DNA of 64,000 bases from Pseudomonas fluorescens (GCF_902497895.1 NZ_CABVHQ010000001.1:1-64000); one strand, 5' to 3'. Counted from the first letter of the stretch, positions 48,821-57,049 are shown. Numbers and translations are program-made. Notes: generated by a model not told the origin, from the sequence alone.

Positions 48821-49615
48821 TTACTTATAGCGGGCAGCCGCACTGCTCTTCGACAAATTTGGACCCAGGGCATGCCGCGCAGCCGTCATCGCCTGCCAAT
48901 CCGCCGCATCCGGCAGCGACGGAATAGTGATCAACTCACCCTGATCAAAACCGGCCAACGCCGCACTGACCATCTCATCGGCCTCCATCACCATCTGCGC
49001 CGGAATCGCATTGGCATCAATACCCGAACGCTCCCAGATCTCGGTGCGCGTCACACCCGGCAACACCGCCTGCACCTGCACACCCGAACCCTCCAGCTCG
49101 GTGTTCAACGACTGGGTCAGACTCAACACATAAGCCTTGGTCGCCGCATACGTCGCATTGAATCGCTCCGGAATCAACGCCACCACCGACCCCACGTTGA
49201 TAATCGCCCCCCGCCCGGCAGCCGAAAAACTCTGCGCGCCAGCCGAAGCCAAACGCGTGACCGCCACCACATTGAGCTGAATCATCCGCTCCAGCTGATC
49301 CATATCGGCACTGGCCAACGGACCATCGGCGGCGATACCGGCATTGTTCATCAGCAGGCTGATGTTGGAATCGCTGCGTAAGCGCTGTTCGACGTTCAAC
49401 AGATCCGACTTGAGCGTCAGATCCGCCTTCAACACCTCAACCTGCACACCATACTCAGCCCGCAACCGAGTCGCGGCCGACTCTAGACGCTGCTCGTCGC
49501 GAGCCACCAACAGCAGGTCGTAACCACGTTTTGCCAGCCGCTCGGCGTAGATTGCTCCGATGCCGGAGGAAGCGCCGGTGATGAGGGCCGTACCTTTGGA
49601 TTGGACAGGGTTCAT
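48821..49615 (-). CDS. short-chain dehydrogenase/reductase
   Basis: This 264-residue SDR has the cofactor motif TGASSGIG (13-20), NNAG (90-93) and the catalytic Ser143, Tyr156 and Lys160 (YAATK). It is NAD(P)-dependent. It is upstream of the FabF-like gene and probably co-transcribed with it, so it may reduce the ketoacyl product or an aldehyde. The N-terminus MNPVQSKGTALITG is typical, and ATG 49615 follows an AGGAG site (at about 49624-49628). Confidence 0.88.
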   Translation of the reverse strand: MNPVQSKGTALITGASSGIGAIYAERLAKRGYDLLLVARDEQRLESAATRLRAEYGVQVEVLKADLTLKSDLLNVEQRLRSDSNISLLMNNAGIAADGPLASADMDQLERMIQLNVVAVTRLASAGAQSFSAAGRGAIINVGSVVALIPERFNATYAATKAYVLSLTQSLNTELEGSGVQVQAVLPGVTRTEIWERSGIDANAIPAQMVMEADEMVSAALAGFDQGELITIPSLPDAADWQAMTAARHALGPNLSKSSAAARYK

Positions 49616-49686
49616 AGCTGTACTCCTGGGGAATGCTGGGGGAGCCTGAGTGTCCGGTGGGGAAGGCTCAGACCGGAGAGGGTTTT

Positions 49687-49727
49687 ATTATAGGCATAAT
49701 TTCAAGTTAATATGATAGCCATAATTT
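49687..49727 (-). promoter_or_regulatory. promoter with two near-identical 13-mers, possible TetR operator
   Basis: Two 13-base copies, ATAGGCATAATTT (49690-49702) and ATAGCCATAATTT (49715-49727), are spaced 25 bases start to start. The left one overlaps a perfect minus-strand -10 TATAAT (49687-49692) that would drive the SDR/FabF-like pair. No matching -35 is obvious. The TetR gene next to the pair is the natural candidate to bind here. There is no copy of the motif upstream of the TetR gene itself. Confidence 0.4.
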
Positions 49728-49819
49728 AATGGCTCGAACAATCACCATGGGTCGGCTCCTCACGGTTCTGCGTGGGTTTGCGACTTATCAAACATAGCGG
49801 CGATGTATGGACGAATGCC

Positions 49820-49965
49820 CGAGGCGAGAAAAAATCCAGTAGGAAGCGGGGTGACCTCTGCCCTCCCGGAGCGCCGACCTACAGGGGCGAGGGAGCAGAA
49901 TGTAGGTTTCTGACTTTGTGCTGCGACCTGAACGTCATTCGTAGAATCCAGAGTCGAAGTGGTGA
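49820..49965. repeat. degenerate palindromic repeat fragment
   Basis: The stretch contains GGGGCGAGGGAGCAG and CTGCGACCTGAACGTCATTC, then GAGTCGAAGTGG. It shares this order of blocks with 35021-35110 in the kdpB-kdpC gap (GGGGCGAGGGG, CTGCGACCTGAA, GAGTCGAACTC), so both look like decayed copies of one element. It fills most of the gap upstream of 49982. The remaining bases show no coding signal. Confidence 0.45.
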
Positions 49966-49981
49966 CCGAAGGTGAGGTCGC

Positions 49982-50185
49982 TTGACCTATAACATCGACG
50001 GCTATAACGAGCAGCAAAACATCGGCTTGGTCCGCGGATTTTTCGTCACGTCATCGTTGCCAGCGGAATCGAGCAGGCTGCGCAAAACCGTGCAGTGGCA
50101 TCTGGAAAACCTGGAGCGGTGCCAACTGGTCCCGGAGGGAGCAATCAAGGCGAACGCCTGGGATTCACTGATTTCAAAGATCTGA
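49982..50185 (+). CDS. short open frame, hypothetical
   Basis: A 67-codon frame starts at TTG behind GGTGAGG and ends at TGA. Third-position GC is fairly high and the frame reads plausibly (GLVRGFFVTSSLPAES, KTVQWHLENLERCQLVPEG). It has no recognised domain. An in-frame TGA lies three codons before the TTG, so it may be a real small gene or the 3' relic of a larger one. It is the only coding-like stretch between the SDR gene and rmlC. Confidence 0.35.
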   Translation: MTYNIDGYNEQQNIGLVRGFFVTSSLPAESSRLRKTVQWHLENLERCQLVPEGAIKANAWDSLISKI

Positions 50186-50276
50186 TTTGCCTGATCAAGC
50201 CATTGCTCTAATATGCCCTTTTTTTGGGCAATACTGGCCACGGCCATTACCCGTTCACTATCGCTGGAGAAAACCA

Positions 50277-50822
50277 ATGAATGTAGTCACCACCGACCTG
50301 CCCGGTGTTCTGATCATCGAACCCAAGGTATTTGGTGACGAGCGCGGCTTCTTCTTTGAAAGCTTCAATGCCAAGGCTTTCGCGGAGGCGACCGGCCTGA
50401 ACACGCAATTTGTTCAGGACAATCATTCCCGCTCGCAAAAAGGTGTGCTGCGCGGTTTACACTACCAGCTTGAAAACACTCAGGGAAAACTGGTGCGAGT
50501 CACCGCCGGTGAAGTACTCGACGTAGCAGTGGACGTCCGCCGCAGCTCGCCGAATTTCGGCCATTGGGTTGCGGTGCGTTTGTCGGCTGAAAACCATCGC
50601 CAGCTCTGGGTCCCGGAAGGCTTCGCCCACGGTTTCGTAGTGCTGAGCGACTACGCGGAATTTCTCTACAAAACCACCAACTACTACACGCCAGAGGCTG
50701 AGCGCTGCATTCTCTGGAACGACCCGACGCTGGCCATCGACTGGCAGCTCAGTGAAGCGCCACAGCTCTCGACCAAGGACCAGGCAGGCAAAACCCTGCA
50801 AGAGGTCGATCTGCTCCCGTGA
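50277..50822 (+). CDS. rmlC: dTDP-4-dehydrorhamnose 3,5-epimerase
   Basis: This 181-residue cupin epimerase converts dTDP-4-keto-6-deoxyglucose to dTDP-4-keto-rhamnose. Family motifs are DERGFFFESFN, FVQDNHSRSQKGVLRGLHYQ (catalytic His in the LRGLHYQ strand), LDVAVDVRRSSPNFG and VPEGFAHGFVVLSD. ATG 50277 follows GGAGA. rmlA, rmlB and rmlD are not next to it in the window, so it depends on genes elsewhere. It stands at the border of the polysaccharide region and points to rhamnose in the product, but only as context. Confidence 0.92.
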   Translation: MNVVTTDLPGVLIIEPKVFGDERGFFFESFNAKAFAEATGLNTQFVQDNHSRSQKGVLRGLHYQLENTQGKLVRVTAGEVLDVAVDVRRSSPNFGHWVAVRLSAENHRQLWVPEGFAHGFVVLSDYAEFLYKTTNYYTPEAERCILWNDPTLAIDWQLSEAPQLSTKDQAGKTLQEVDLLP

Positions 50823-50889
50823 TCGTTCTCGGCCGAGGCTGGGCATAGTGCGTCTGTACTCACAGGCGTTCGATACGACTCCAGCCCAC

Positions 50890-50918
50890 CAAAAAAAAGA
50901 CCGGTCAATGACCGGCCT
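50890..50918 (-). terminator. Rho-independent terminator of the comEA-like gene
   Basis: Minus-strand stem GCCGGTCATTGACCGGTC is followed by eight Ts. It lies 24 bases after the stop of the comEA-like gene, and could stop the convergent rmlC transcript too. Confidence 0.85.
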
Positions 50919-50941
50919 TAGCTGCTACGAACGAATCGTGT

Positions 50942-51271
50942 TTACTTGATTTCAAGCATGTCGCGGTTCTTGTCCAGAATCGCCTTGCCGATCCCCTTAA
51001 CCTCCAACAACTCATCCACCGAAGTGTATGGCCCGTTGCTTTCACGGTAAGCCACAATCGCCTTCGCCTTGGCCTCGCCGATCCCGGAGAGTTCACGTTG
51101 CAAGGTCGCGGCATCGGCCGCATTGAGATTAATTCTGGAGGCCTGCCCGGCAGACGCCACTTGCACCGCGACAGGCGCAGCGGGTTCCGATTTGGCAGGT
51201 GCGGCATTGACGGCAAGAGAGGCACTGGCCAGCAAAGCAAAGACCAGGGACGAGAGGTAGGTAGTACGCAT
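50942..51271 (-). CDS. ComEA-family helix-hairpin-helix DNA-binding protein
   Basis: This 109-residue exported protein has a signal peptide (cut near AVNAA) and one ComEA HhH module, INLNAADAATLQRELSGIGEAKAKAIVAYRES then VKGIGKAILDK. Such domains bind double-stranded DNA; in Pseudomonas the short form sits next to wbpM at the end of the O-antigen locus. ATG 51271 was chosen over the longer TTG frame. Here the neighbour is a wbpM relic, which supports the ancestral order wbpM-comEA. Confidence 0.85.
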   Translation of the reverse strand: MRTTYLSSLVFALLASASLAVNAAPAKSEPAAPVAVQVASAGQASRINLNAADAATLQRELSGIGEAKAKAIVAYRESNGPYTSVDELLEVKGIGKAILDKNRDMLEIK

Positions 51272-51386
51272 AAGAGACACACTCCATGACATCGATAGGG
51301 GAGAAGCAGCTTTTCCGAAGCTGCCTTCCAAACCTAGGCGATGTCATGCGTATGTCAAAAATGGCTGAGTTACAACATATGTGAGA

Positions 51387-51504
51387 TCAGGGTTCGAGGC
51401 GGCGTTGCTGGTAGATCCAGTCGACGATCTCGCCGTCTGGAGCATAGCCGCTGACTGTGGCGCGCAGTAATTGACGGACCCGGGCATAGTCATCCTGCTC
51501 AACG
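51387..51504 (-). pseudogene. relic of the 3' end of wbpM
   Basis: On the minus strand about 38 codons read AVEQDDYARVRQLLRATV, then SGYAPDGEIVDWIYQQRR LEP and TGA. This is the C-terminus of the WbpM-type dehydratase; the intact gene at 57050 ends with nearly the same residues, but the DNA differs at many third positions. Upstream of the relic the homology stops abruptly. It sits beside the comEA-like gene, where wbpM lies in other pseudomonads, so it is probably what is left of an older allele, not a fresh duplication. Confidence 0.88.
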
Positions 51505-51792
51505 GCAGGCGGGTGACGGCATAGCCAAATACCGCGATCGCCTCCACTTCGACGAAGATCTTTCTGGCATTGAGACTGCCAGCGATTACCTCAAGCAGCG
51601 CCTCCCCCCTCTAATAGCCTAGCGCGTTGGTGATTACCTGCCGACCGAACACGACCTCTGCAGCGATCTCCCGCCCCTGACACAAGACTCTTTCGCCTGT
51701 AGAATCCTGCCGCATCCATGAACTCAGCGGTCCTGCGCGTCTCAAAATCTTTCAGGTTACAGCTGCCTCCAGATAGAAATTAAGGATTGAAA
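51505..51792. other. junction region between the wbpM relic and the AT-rich island
   Basis: No intact gene is seen. Plus-strand codons about 51530-51620 read YRDRLHFDEDLSGIETAS and a little beyond before TAG, with normal high-GC coding bias, so they look like another gene remnant of unknown family. After about 51660 base composition falls. The last 40 bases hold the leader and AAGGA ribosome site of the acyltransferase gene. Confidence 0.5.
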
Positions 51793-52449
51793 ATGAAAAT
51801 TTATGCAATTGTTGGAGCTGGTGGTTTTGGGCGAGAAGTAGCACCTCTCGCAACTGAAATGCTAGGCATGATCACTCAGGACGAGTTTAAAATTGTCTTC
51901 GTGGATGACAACGCTCAAGAAAAAACAATTAATGGATATAGTGTCATAAACACTGAATCCTTTATAGAAATGAAAGGCGATAAGTTTTTCAACATAACGA
52001 TAGCCAACAGCCAGCTACGACAATCTATTTCTGAAAAACTAATACTACTGAACATACAGCCTTTTTCTATATCAGCCATGAACTCAGTAAACCTAACTAA
52101 TAACTCAATAGGCGCTGGTGCCGTTTTTTGCCCATTCACTACGGTCACAGCAAATACAAAAATTGGTAATTTTTTTCACGCAAATATTTATTCATACGTC
52201 GCGCACGACTGTGTAATTGGTGACTTTGTCACATTCGCCCCTAACGTTCAATGCAATGGAAGTGTAGTGATTGAAGATCACGCTTATATAGGGACAGGCG
52301 CAATGATTAGACAGGGCACCCCGGACAGACCAATAACTATAGGAAAGGGCGCTATTGTCGGCATGGGTTCCGTAGTTACAAAAAGCGTTGCTCCATACAC
52401 AACGGTTTTTGGAAACCCGGCAAAGCCACTCCGCAAAGATTCGAAGTAA
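51793..52449 (+). CDS. sugar N/O-acyltransferase of the NeuD/PglD family
   Basis: This 218-residue protein has a nucleotide-binding N-terminal segment (YAIVGAGGFGREVAPLA) and a left-handed beta-helix of hexapeptide repeats. The probable catalytic His138 lies in YVAHDCVIGDF, as in PglD. The C-terminal coil ends GNPAKPLR. Family members acylate the 4-amino group of UDP-linked 4-amino sugars or acylate sialic-acid-type sugars. ATG 51793 after AAGGA was chosen over TTG 51787. It is strongly AT-rich compared with the flanks. It forms a pair with the next gene, which may supply its acyl-CoA. Confidence 0.82.
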   Translation: MKIYAIVGAGGFGREVAPLATEMLGMITQDEFKIVFVDDNAQEKTINGYSVINTESFIEMKGDKFFNITIANSQLRQSISEKLILLNIQPFSISAMNSVNLTNNSIGAGAVFCPFTTVTANTKIGNFFHANIYSYVAHDCVIGDFVTFAPNVQCNGSVVIEDHAYIGTGAMIRQGTPDRPITIGKGAIVGMGSVVTKSVAPYTTVFGNPAKPLRKDSK

Positions 52450-52464
52450 AGGATTAAATTAGCA

Positions 52465-53319
52465 ATGGAAAAAATCAAGGTTGCTGTTATTGGTTCAGGA
52501 ACTATGGGAAAGGGTATTGTTCAGGTCCTTGCACAATCGAAATGTGTTTCTTCGATAGTGTGGGTTGGCCGATCTGCGCTAGCTTGCGCTCTACCACTGG
52601 AGGATCTTAATACTCAGTGGGACCGAATGGTTAACAAAAAAAAACTATCATCAGAAGACGTATCTAACTTCTCCAGAAAAATCTCTATCACGAGCGAATA
52701 TAAAGAAATCTCAGATTGCGGCTTAATCATAGAAGCTGTGTCTGAAGATATGAATATCAAGCACTGCATATTCAAGGAAATTGCAACGACCGCAAACCCT
52801 AACGCAGTAATAGCATCCAACACGTCTTCTCTTTCGATAACAGAACTGGCAAGCCTGACAAAAAACCCACAAAACGTTATTGGCTTGCATTTCTTCAACC
52901 CCGCGCCAGTAATGAAACTGATTGAAGTAATCGTCGGGCTTTCAACATCAAAAGAAACCGAAATCTGGGCGATGAATCTTGCTAAGTCATTAGGTAAAGA
53001 TCCGGTACTGGTTAATGAGGCGCCGGGATTCATAGTCAATAGAATGCTGATTCCGATGATCAATGAAGCCATCGGAATATTAGCAGAGGGTGTAGCCAGC
53101 GCGGAAGAAATAGACAAGGCTATGAAGCTTGGAGCGAACCATCCGATAGGACCGCTAGCCCTGGCAGACCTTATTGGCAACGACGTCAACCTATCGATCA
53201 TGGAAACACTACATAACGAAACCGGCGACTCCAAATACAGAGCTCACCCACTACTAAGAAAAATGGTTAGGGCTAATCGACTTGGGCGGAAAACAGGTTC
53301 CGGCTTTTACAACTACTGA
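52465..53319 (+). CDS. 3-hydroxyacyl-CoA dehydrogenase family protein (3-hydroxybutyryl-CoA dehydrogenase type)
   Basis: This 284-residue single-domain enzyme has the NAD motif GSGTMGKG (10-17). The HAD catalytic residues appear conserved: Ser121, His142 (GLHFFNP), Glu154 and Asn192 (APGFIVNRML). It interconverts 3-ketoacyl-CoA and 3-hydroxyacyl-CoA; its length is like Hbd. It starts 15 bases after the acyltransferase with AAAGGA upstream and shares its low GC. In a glycan cluster the likely role is to make 3-hydroxybutyryl-CoA for acylating an amino sugar. This is inference. Confidence 0.82.
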   Translation: MEKIKVAVIGSGTMGKGIVQVLAQSKCVSSIVWVGRSALACALPLEDLNTQWDRMVNKKKLSSEDVSNFSRKISITSEYKEISDCGLIIEAVSEDMNIKHCIFKEIATTANPNAVIASNTSSLSITELASLTKNPQNVIGLHFFNPAPVMKLIEVIVGLSTSKETEIWAMNLAKSLGKDPVLVNEAPGFIVNRMLIPMINEAIGILAEGVASAEEIDKAMKLGANHPIGPLALADLIGNDVNLSIMETLHNETGDSKYRAHPLLRKMVRANRLGRKTGSGFYNY

Positions 53320-53465
53320 ATGTAAAAGGCTAGATCGGGCCAGATCGAATTGTTTGATAGACTGGCCCAGAAGCTACCTCTACCGACTCCTGTTCATGGT
53401 CGACAGCCCAATTTCAACTATTGAAAGTGCTGACACTGCGATGATAAGTGGCCGAGTCATGATAT

Positions 53466-54815
53466 TTATGTTGCGATCGAACTTCTTTTACCTAGTTCAT
53501 TAAAAATGCAATTTGCCATAAAAATAAGTGACAGAACAACAAATACCGCAAAAATACTATTCCAAGTCATGATACTTATAAGAAACGTAGAGTATATATA
53601 GCCAATCATACAAATATACAGCGCTGCAGAGAACACTGGCTTTTTACTTGTTAACAGTCGATAATATGCGAGATTAAATAAAATCCCACTACACGCCATA
53701 TAAACGAGCGCCCCAACAAAGCTAAAATCTTGAATTAGCCCACGATACATTGTGTAAATATTCGTTTGAATTAAATCATTGAAGTTATAGTACTCTTCAT
53801 AATAACCGTCCGGTATATAAGTTGTATCGCCGAAAAACTTAAAAATCGCCATAAAAGTATACAGGCCATACGTATAGCCACTTGAATTGTAAAAAATGCT
53901 GCGCGATTCGCCCGAAGTAATACTTGAAAACCAATCGGAAAATGCATACAGATGACCGAATGCATAGGAAGACATATAATACTGTAGTCGCTCTATGGTC
54001 TGACTTGTGGTTCCATCACCAATCCCCCTTGCCATAAAGGATGCCAGTAAAATCGGGAACAGCACTAACACTGAGACAAGTGCAATTCTGTTGGTTTTTT
54101 TGTTTGTTAGGTCAGTGTCGCCCGCGTGCGTCCTTGCGATAATTACTCCACCATAGAATAGTGCAGCACATAAAAATAACGTTCCTTTGTCGGCATAAAT
54201 GAGCATGTGTAGAGCGGACGGAATAAAGCTCATTGCAAACACAATCAGCTTTCTAAAAATATTTTTCCGATTGCCTACTATCATCCCTCCAATACACACG
54301 CCCGTGTAATTAAGAGCCACACCTAACTGAGCGTATATGTTCGGAGTTATTTTACCATCGTATCTTGCAACAAGATATTTGTTAGCTGTCCCGAGCAGAT
54401 CGCTAAAAAAGTCAGCTGGTGAAAAACCTTGTATGGAGAGGTTGGCGAGTATGCAGGCGACAACTGATGTCTGCATGCAGTAGAAGGTCAATGAAAAAAG
54501 CTTTCCGGAGTAAAGAGTTGGGGATTCTTTAAGCTTCAACTTATTTGCTGCTATAGCAAATCCCCAAGGAAAAAACATACACGAAATTCCGAAAAGTATT
54601 ACGCAGCACAATATAAACAGTATTGAGTAGGGGTCGATCGGTATCGAGAACATTACAACCAGCGGGAAAAATGTAAACAAAAACCAGAACAATGCAAATA
54701 TAACAGGTGGCGACGACCAAGATCTTGTATATGACTTGAACAGCAGCGCGGCTCCAAAAATCCCGAAGCTGAATATTATTGCCAACACTTTAGAAACTAT
54801 ATCGGTATCTATCAC
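53466..54815 (-). CDS. O-antigen polymerase (Wzy-like) membrane protein
   Basis: This 449-residue protein has about 11-12 predicted membrane helices and a large loop around residues 265-345 (DWFSSITSGESRSIF... to YYEEYYNFNDLIQ), the usual layout of oligosaccharide repeat-unit polymerases. It is very AT-rich. It would join lipid-linked repeats in the periplasm. The GTG start at 54815 has only a weak ribosome site; no better start gives a full first helix. No Wzx flippase is visible in the window. Confidence 0.8.
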   Translation of the reverse strand: MIDTDIVSKVLAIIFSFGIFGAALLFKSYTRSWSSPPVIFALFWFLFTFFPLVVMFSIPIDPYSILFILCCVILFGISCMFFPWGFAIAANKLKLKESPTLYSGKLFSLTFYCMQTSVVACILANLSIQGFSPADFFSDLLGTANKYLVARYDGKITPNIYAQLGVALNYTGVCIGGMIVGNRKNIFRKLIVFAMSFIPSALHMLIYADKGTLFLCAALFYGGVIIARTHAGDTDLTNKKTNRIALVSVLVLFPILLASFMARGIGDGTTSQTIERLQYYMSSYAFGHLYAFSDWFSSITSGESRSIFYNSSGYTYGLYTFMAIFKFFGDTTYIPDGYYEEYYNFNDLIQTNIYTMYRGLIQDFSFVGALVYMACSGILFNLAYYRLLTSKKPVFSAALYICMIGYIYSTFLISIMTWNSIFAVFVVLSLIFMANCIFNELGKRSSIAT

Positions 54816-55037
54816 TGGTAAGTTCTTTATCTGGTTTCTGAGTCTGCGTTAAAACAGGCTGAGATGAATCACTGCATCAATCGTCATGACTAGGCGTCTG
54901 AAGGTGCTAGGTACCGATACAAAATTTACTCCACCATGGTTCCCTTAAGCTTAGGGCGTCCCTGTCATCCAAACCGCAGTATTCTCAACCTTGATTGGTA
55001 TCCATCCTACCCGTAACAAGATCAATACAGAAGCTTT

Positions 55038-55067
55038 AAAAGCGCCGAAACCAGCTTCGGCGCTTTT
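55038..55067. terminator. bidirectional Rho-independent terminator
   Basis: A perfect 12-bp inverted repeat, AAAAGCGCCGAA / TTCGGCGCTTTT, has a 6-base loop and T or A runs on both sides. It lies 20 bases past the stop of the GH78-like gene and can stop its minus-strand transcript before wzy. The rest of the 271-base gap (54816-55086) shows nothing else. Confidence 0.85.
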
Positions 55068-55086
55068 CTCGCAAAGAGTCATCTAC

Positions 55087-56844
55087 TCATTGGACGTCCC
55101 ATACGGCTTCGTGCCGACCGGGCTTGAATTGCAGCGAGCGTTGGCTGAAGTTTAATTTGGCCACTGTACCTTCTGGCACATTGAATACTATTTTCCGTTT
55201 TGGGTAGTCGTATGTGATATCGATCAATCCATGAGGTGTTGGTATCTTCGCCTTCGCGGAAAATGTCAATACCTTAGACGGTTTTATTTCCCAATTTTTC
55301 CAGCCAGGCGCTGTCGCATTAATACCCAAGATGAACCGTGGAATGATATTAGCCGGAGCAGCTCCCCAAGGATGGGTCCAGTCTTCGTTATCCTTAAACT
55401 GAACATCCCATGCCTCATGGGTAATGGTGGCATCATATTTGTTTAACATGTTCATCCAGCCGCGCTCAGTCTTGTTCAACATCAGCGCGAGAGCCAGATC
55501 GTCTTCACCCGATTCAAATAACGCTTCCAACAGATACTGAGCCGTGAAAACCGAACCAGGGAAACCACCACCATAATTTCCGACTTTCGTGGCCAGCATC
55601 TTCAAGACACCGCTGCGCTGATTGTTATCAACCATGCCGAACGCCAAGGGGATAAACAAGCTGTGGGCAGATGTGTGCGTGGAGCCAATACCATCGACAT
55701 ACAACCCGTCCTGCCCCCTCACTTTAGCATCCATGACATTTTTCAGACTGCTGGCCAGAACGCTGAATCTACTACGATCCGATTCCTCTCCCAAAACACG
55801 AGCGATATCAGCCATGCGCATGAAGCCCATGTAGACAAATGCGTTGGTAACTGTGTTGTTTGCAAGCATTTCGTGACCGTCCCGTTGATTGGGTGGCCAA
55901 TCAACGATGTCCCCTAGCGGGTAGGTTACTTTGAGCTTTTCTTTGAACTCCTGAGAAATTTTCGTGACATCCACCATCCCGGTTTCGGAGATAGCCTCCT
56001 CTAGGCTCATCGTTTTGAGCCAGTCATAATGCTTGCGCAAGAATTTGGAGTCGCCGGTCTGTAAATAATCGGCCCACGCCATGAATATCATGTGTGCCTG
56101 CCATTCCGTGGGCCAACTTGGATGATCAACCAGGTATTCGAAGGTTCTTCGAGGTACGGTAACGTCACCCACGTTGGCAAACCAGCCAAGCATGTTGATG
56201 TAAGCGTCAGCCTCATAAGGCAGCCGCTCTCTGTCACCATCCACGAATATACCCGCAAAGCTGGTGGTTTCGATCGTATGGTTCGCCAAATCAAGGATTC
56301 TGTTTAACTCATTGGCCGTTTGACCACCGGAGAAATTGATTACGCCTCGGTTCTCATATTTCGATGAACGAGAAAACTCGACACTGATGAATTTTTCCGA
56401 AAACTCCCCCTTCCATCCATAAATATCGACGTAACGAAACGGCATTACAGCCCCAATACTGACAGGCATCAACCTCTTGTCCGCGACAGGAAGCGGTAGT
56501 TCCTGTGGACCTTTACGCAAGGTAATATTTTCTTCCAGATAGCGAACGCCTATTTTTTCCTGACCTGTACTCGGAAGCGGGTCTGGCTGACTGCTTTCTC
56601 TTAACTTGATTGTTATCGTCTTACCCACATTCTCCGAGTTGGGGGTAATTGTCACCTTTGAAAAATATACTTTTCCATAATCAACAGTGATTTTGCTCTC
56701 GCCAATGTCCACCTTGACGGGCGCAAGCTTAAACAGCTTGACCGATCCTTCTATACCCACCGGACGCTCCTGCTCCGCCGCCGAAACCGATGAAAAAATA
56801 AAAGTTAAATTAAAAGTAAAAAACAATATGCAGAACGATTTCAT
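55087..56844 (-). CDS. exported alpha-L-rhamnosidase-like (GH78-type) protein
   Basis: This 585-residue protein has a signal peptide (MKSFCILFFTFNLTFIF..., cut near SAA), an N-terminal beta-sandwich (~30-175), an (alpha/alpha)6 barrel and a C-terminal beta-domain. The barrel starts with DGDRERLPYEADAYI, a known variant of the GH78 acid-bearing motif, and includes THEAWD near residue 485, where GH78 has its second conserved Glu. Exported GH78 proteins cleave terminal rhamnose. In a biosynthetic locus it may trim or edit the polymer. A catalytically different role cannot be excluded. It is less AT-rich than the wzy gene. Confidence 0.72.
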   Translation of the reverse strand: MKSFCILFFTFNLTFIFSSVSAAEQERPVGIEGSVKLFKLAPVKVDIGESKITVDYGKVYFSKVTITPNSENVGKTITIKLRESSQPDPLPSTGQEKIGVRYLEENITLRKGPQELPLPVADKRLMPVSIGAVMPFRYVDIYGWKGEFSEKFISVEFSRSSKYENRGVINFSGGQTANELNRILDLANHTIETTSFAGIFVDGDRERLPYEADAYINMLGWFANVGDVTVPRRTFEYLVDHPSWPTEWQAHMIFMAWADYLQTGDSKFLRKHYDWLKTMSLEEAISETGMVDVTKISQEFKEKLKVTYPLGDIVDWPPNQRDGHEMLANNTVTNAFVYMGFMRMADIARVLGEESDRSRFSVLASSLKNVMDAKVRGQDGLYVDGIGSTHTSAHSLFIPLAFGMVDNNQRSGVLKMLATKVGNYGGGFPGSVFTAQYLLEALFESGEDDLALALMLNKTERGWMNMLNKYDATITHEAWDVQFKDNEDWTHPWGAAPANIIPRFILGINATAPGWKNWEIKPSKVLTFSAKAKIPTPHGLIDITYDYPKRKIVFNVPEGTVAKLNFSQRSLQFKPGRHEAVWDVQ

Positions 56845-57049
56845 CTGTACGATCTCTCGTCTTTTTTATCGTAAAATCAATTTGATCGGGATCATTGAAT
56901 GATGTCCCGACGGCCCACCGTATTATGAGAATTTCGAGGCCGTAATCCGCTGAAGTCAGGTGTTTCTGTTCGCGAACACACTCATTTAATGATAGAAAGA
57001 GCTCAAGGCGCGCATCATAGCGAGCGCGCAGAGCATCATTGATACGTAA

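Noticed and set aside
50200..50230. TGCCC-T7-GGGCA hairpin before rmlC as a terminator
   Set aside because: The stem is only five base pairs and the T-run is in the loop, not after the stem.
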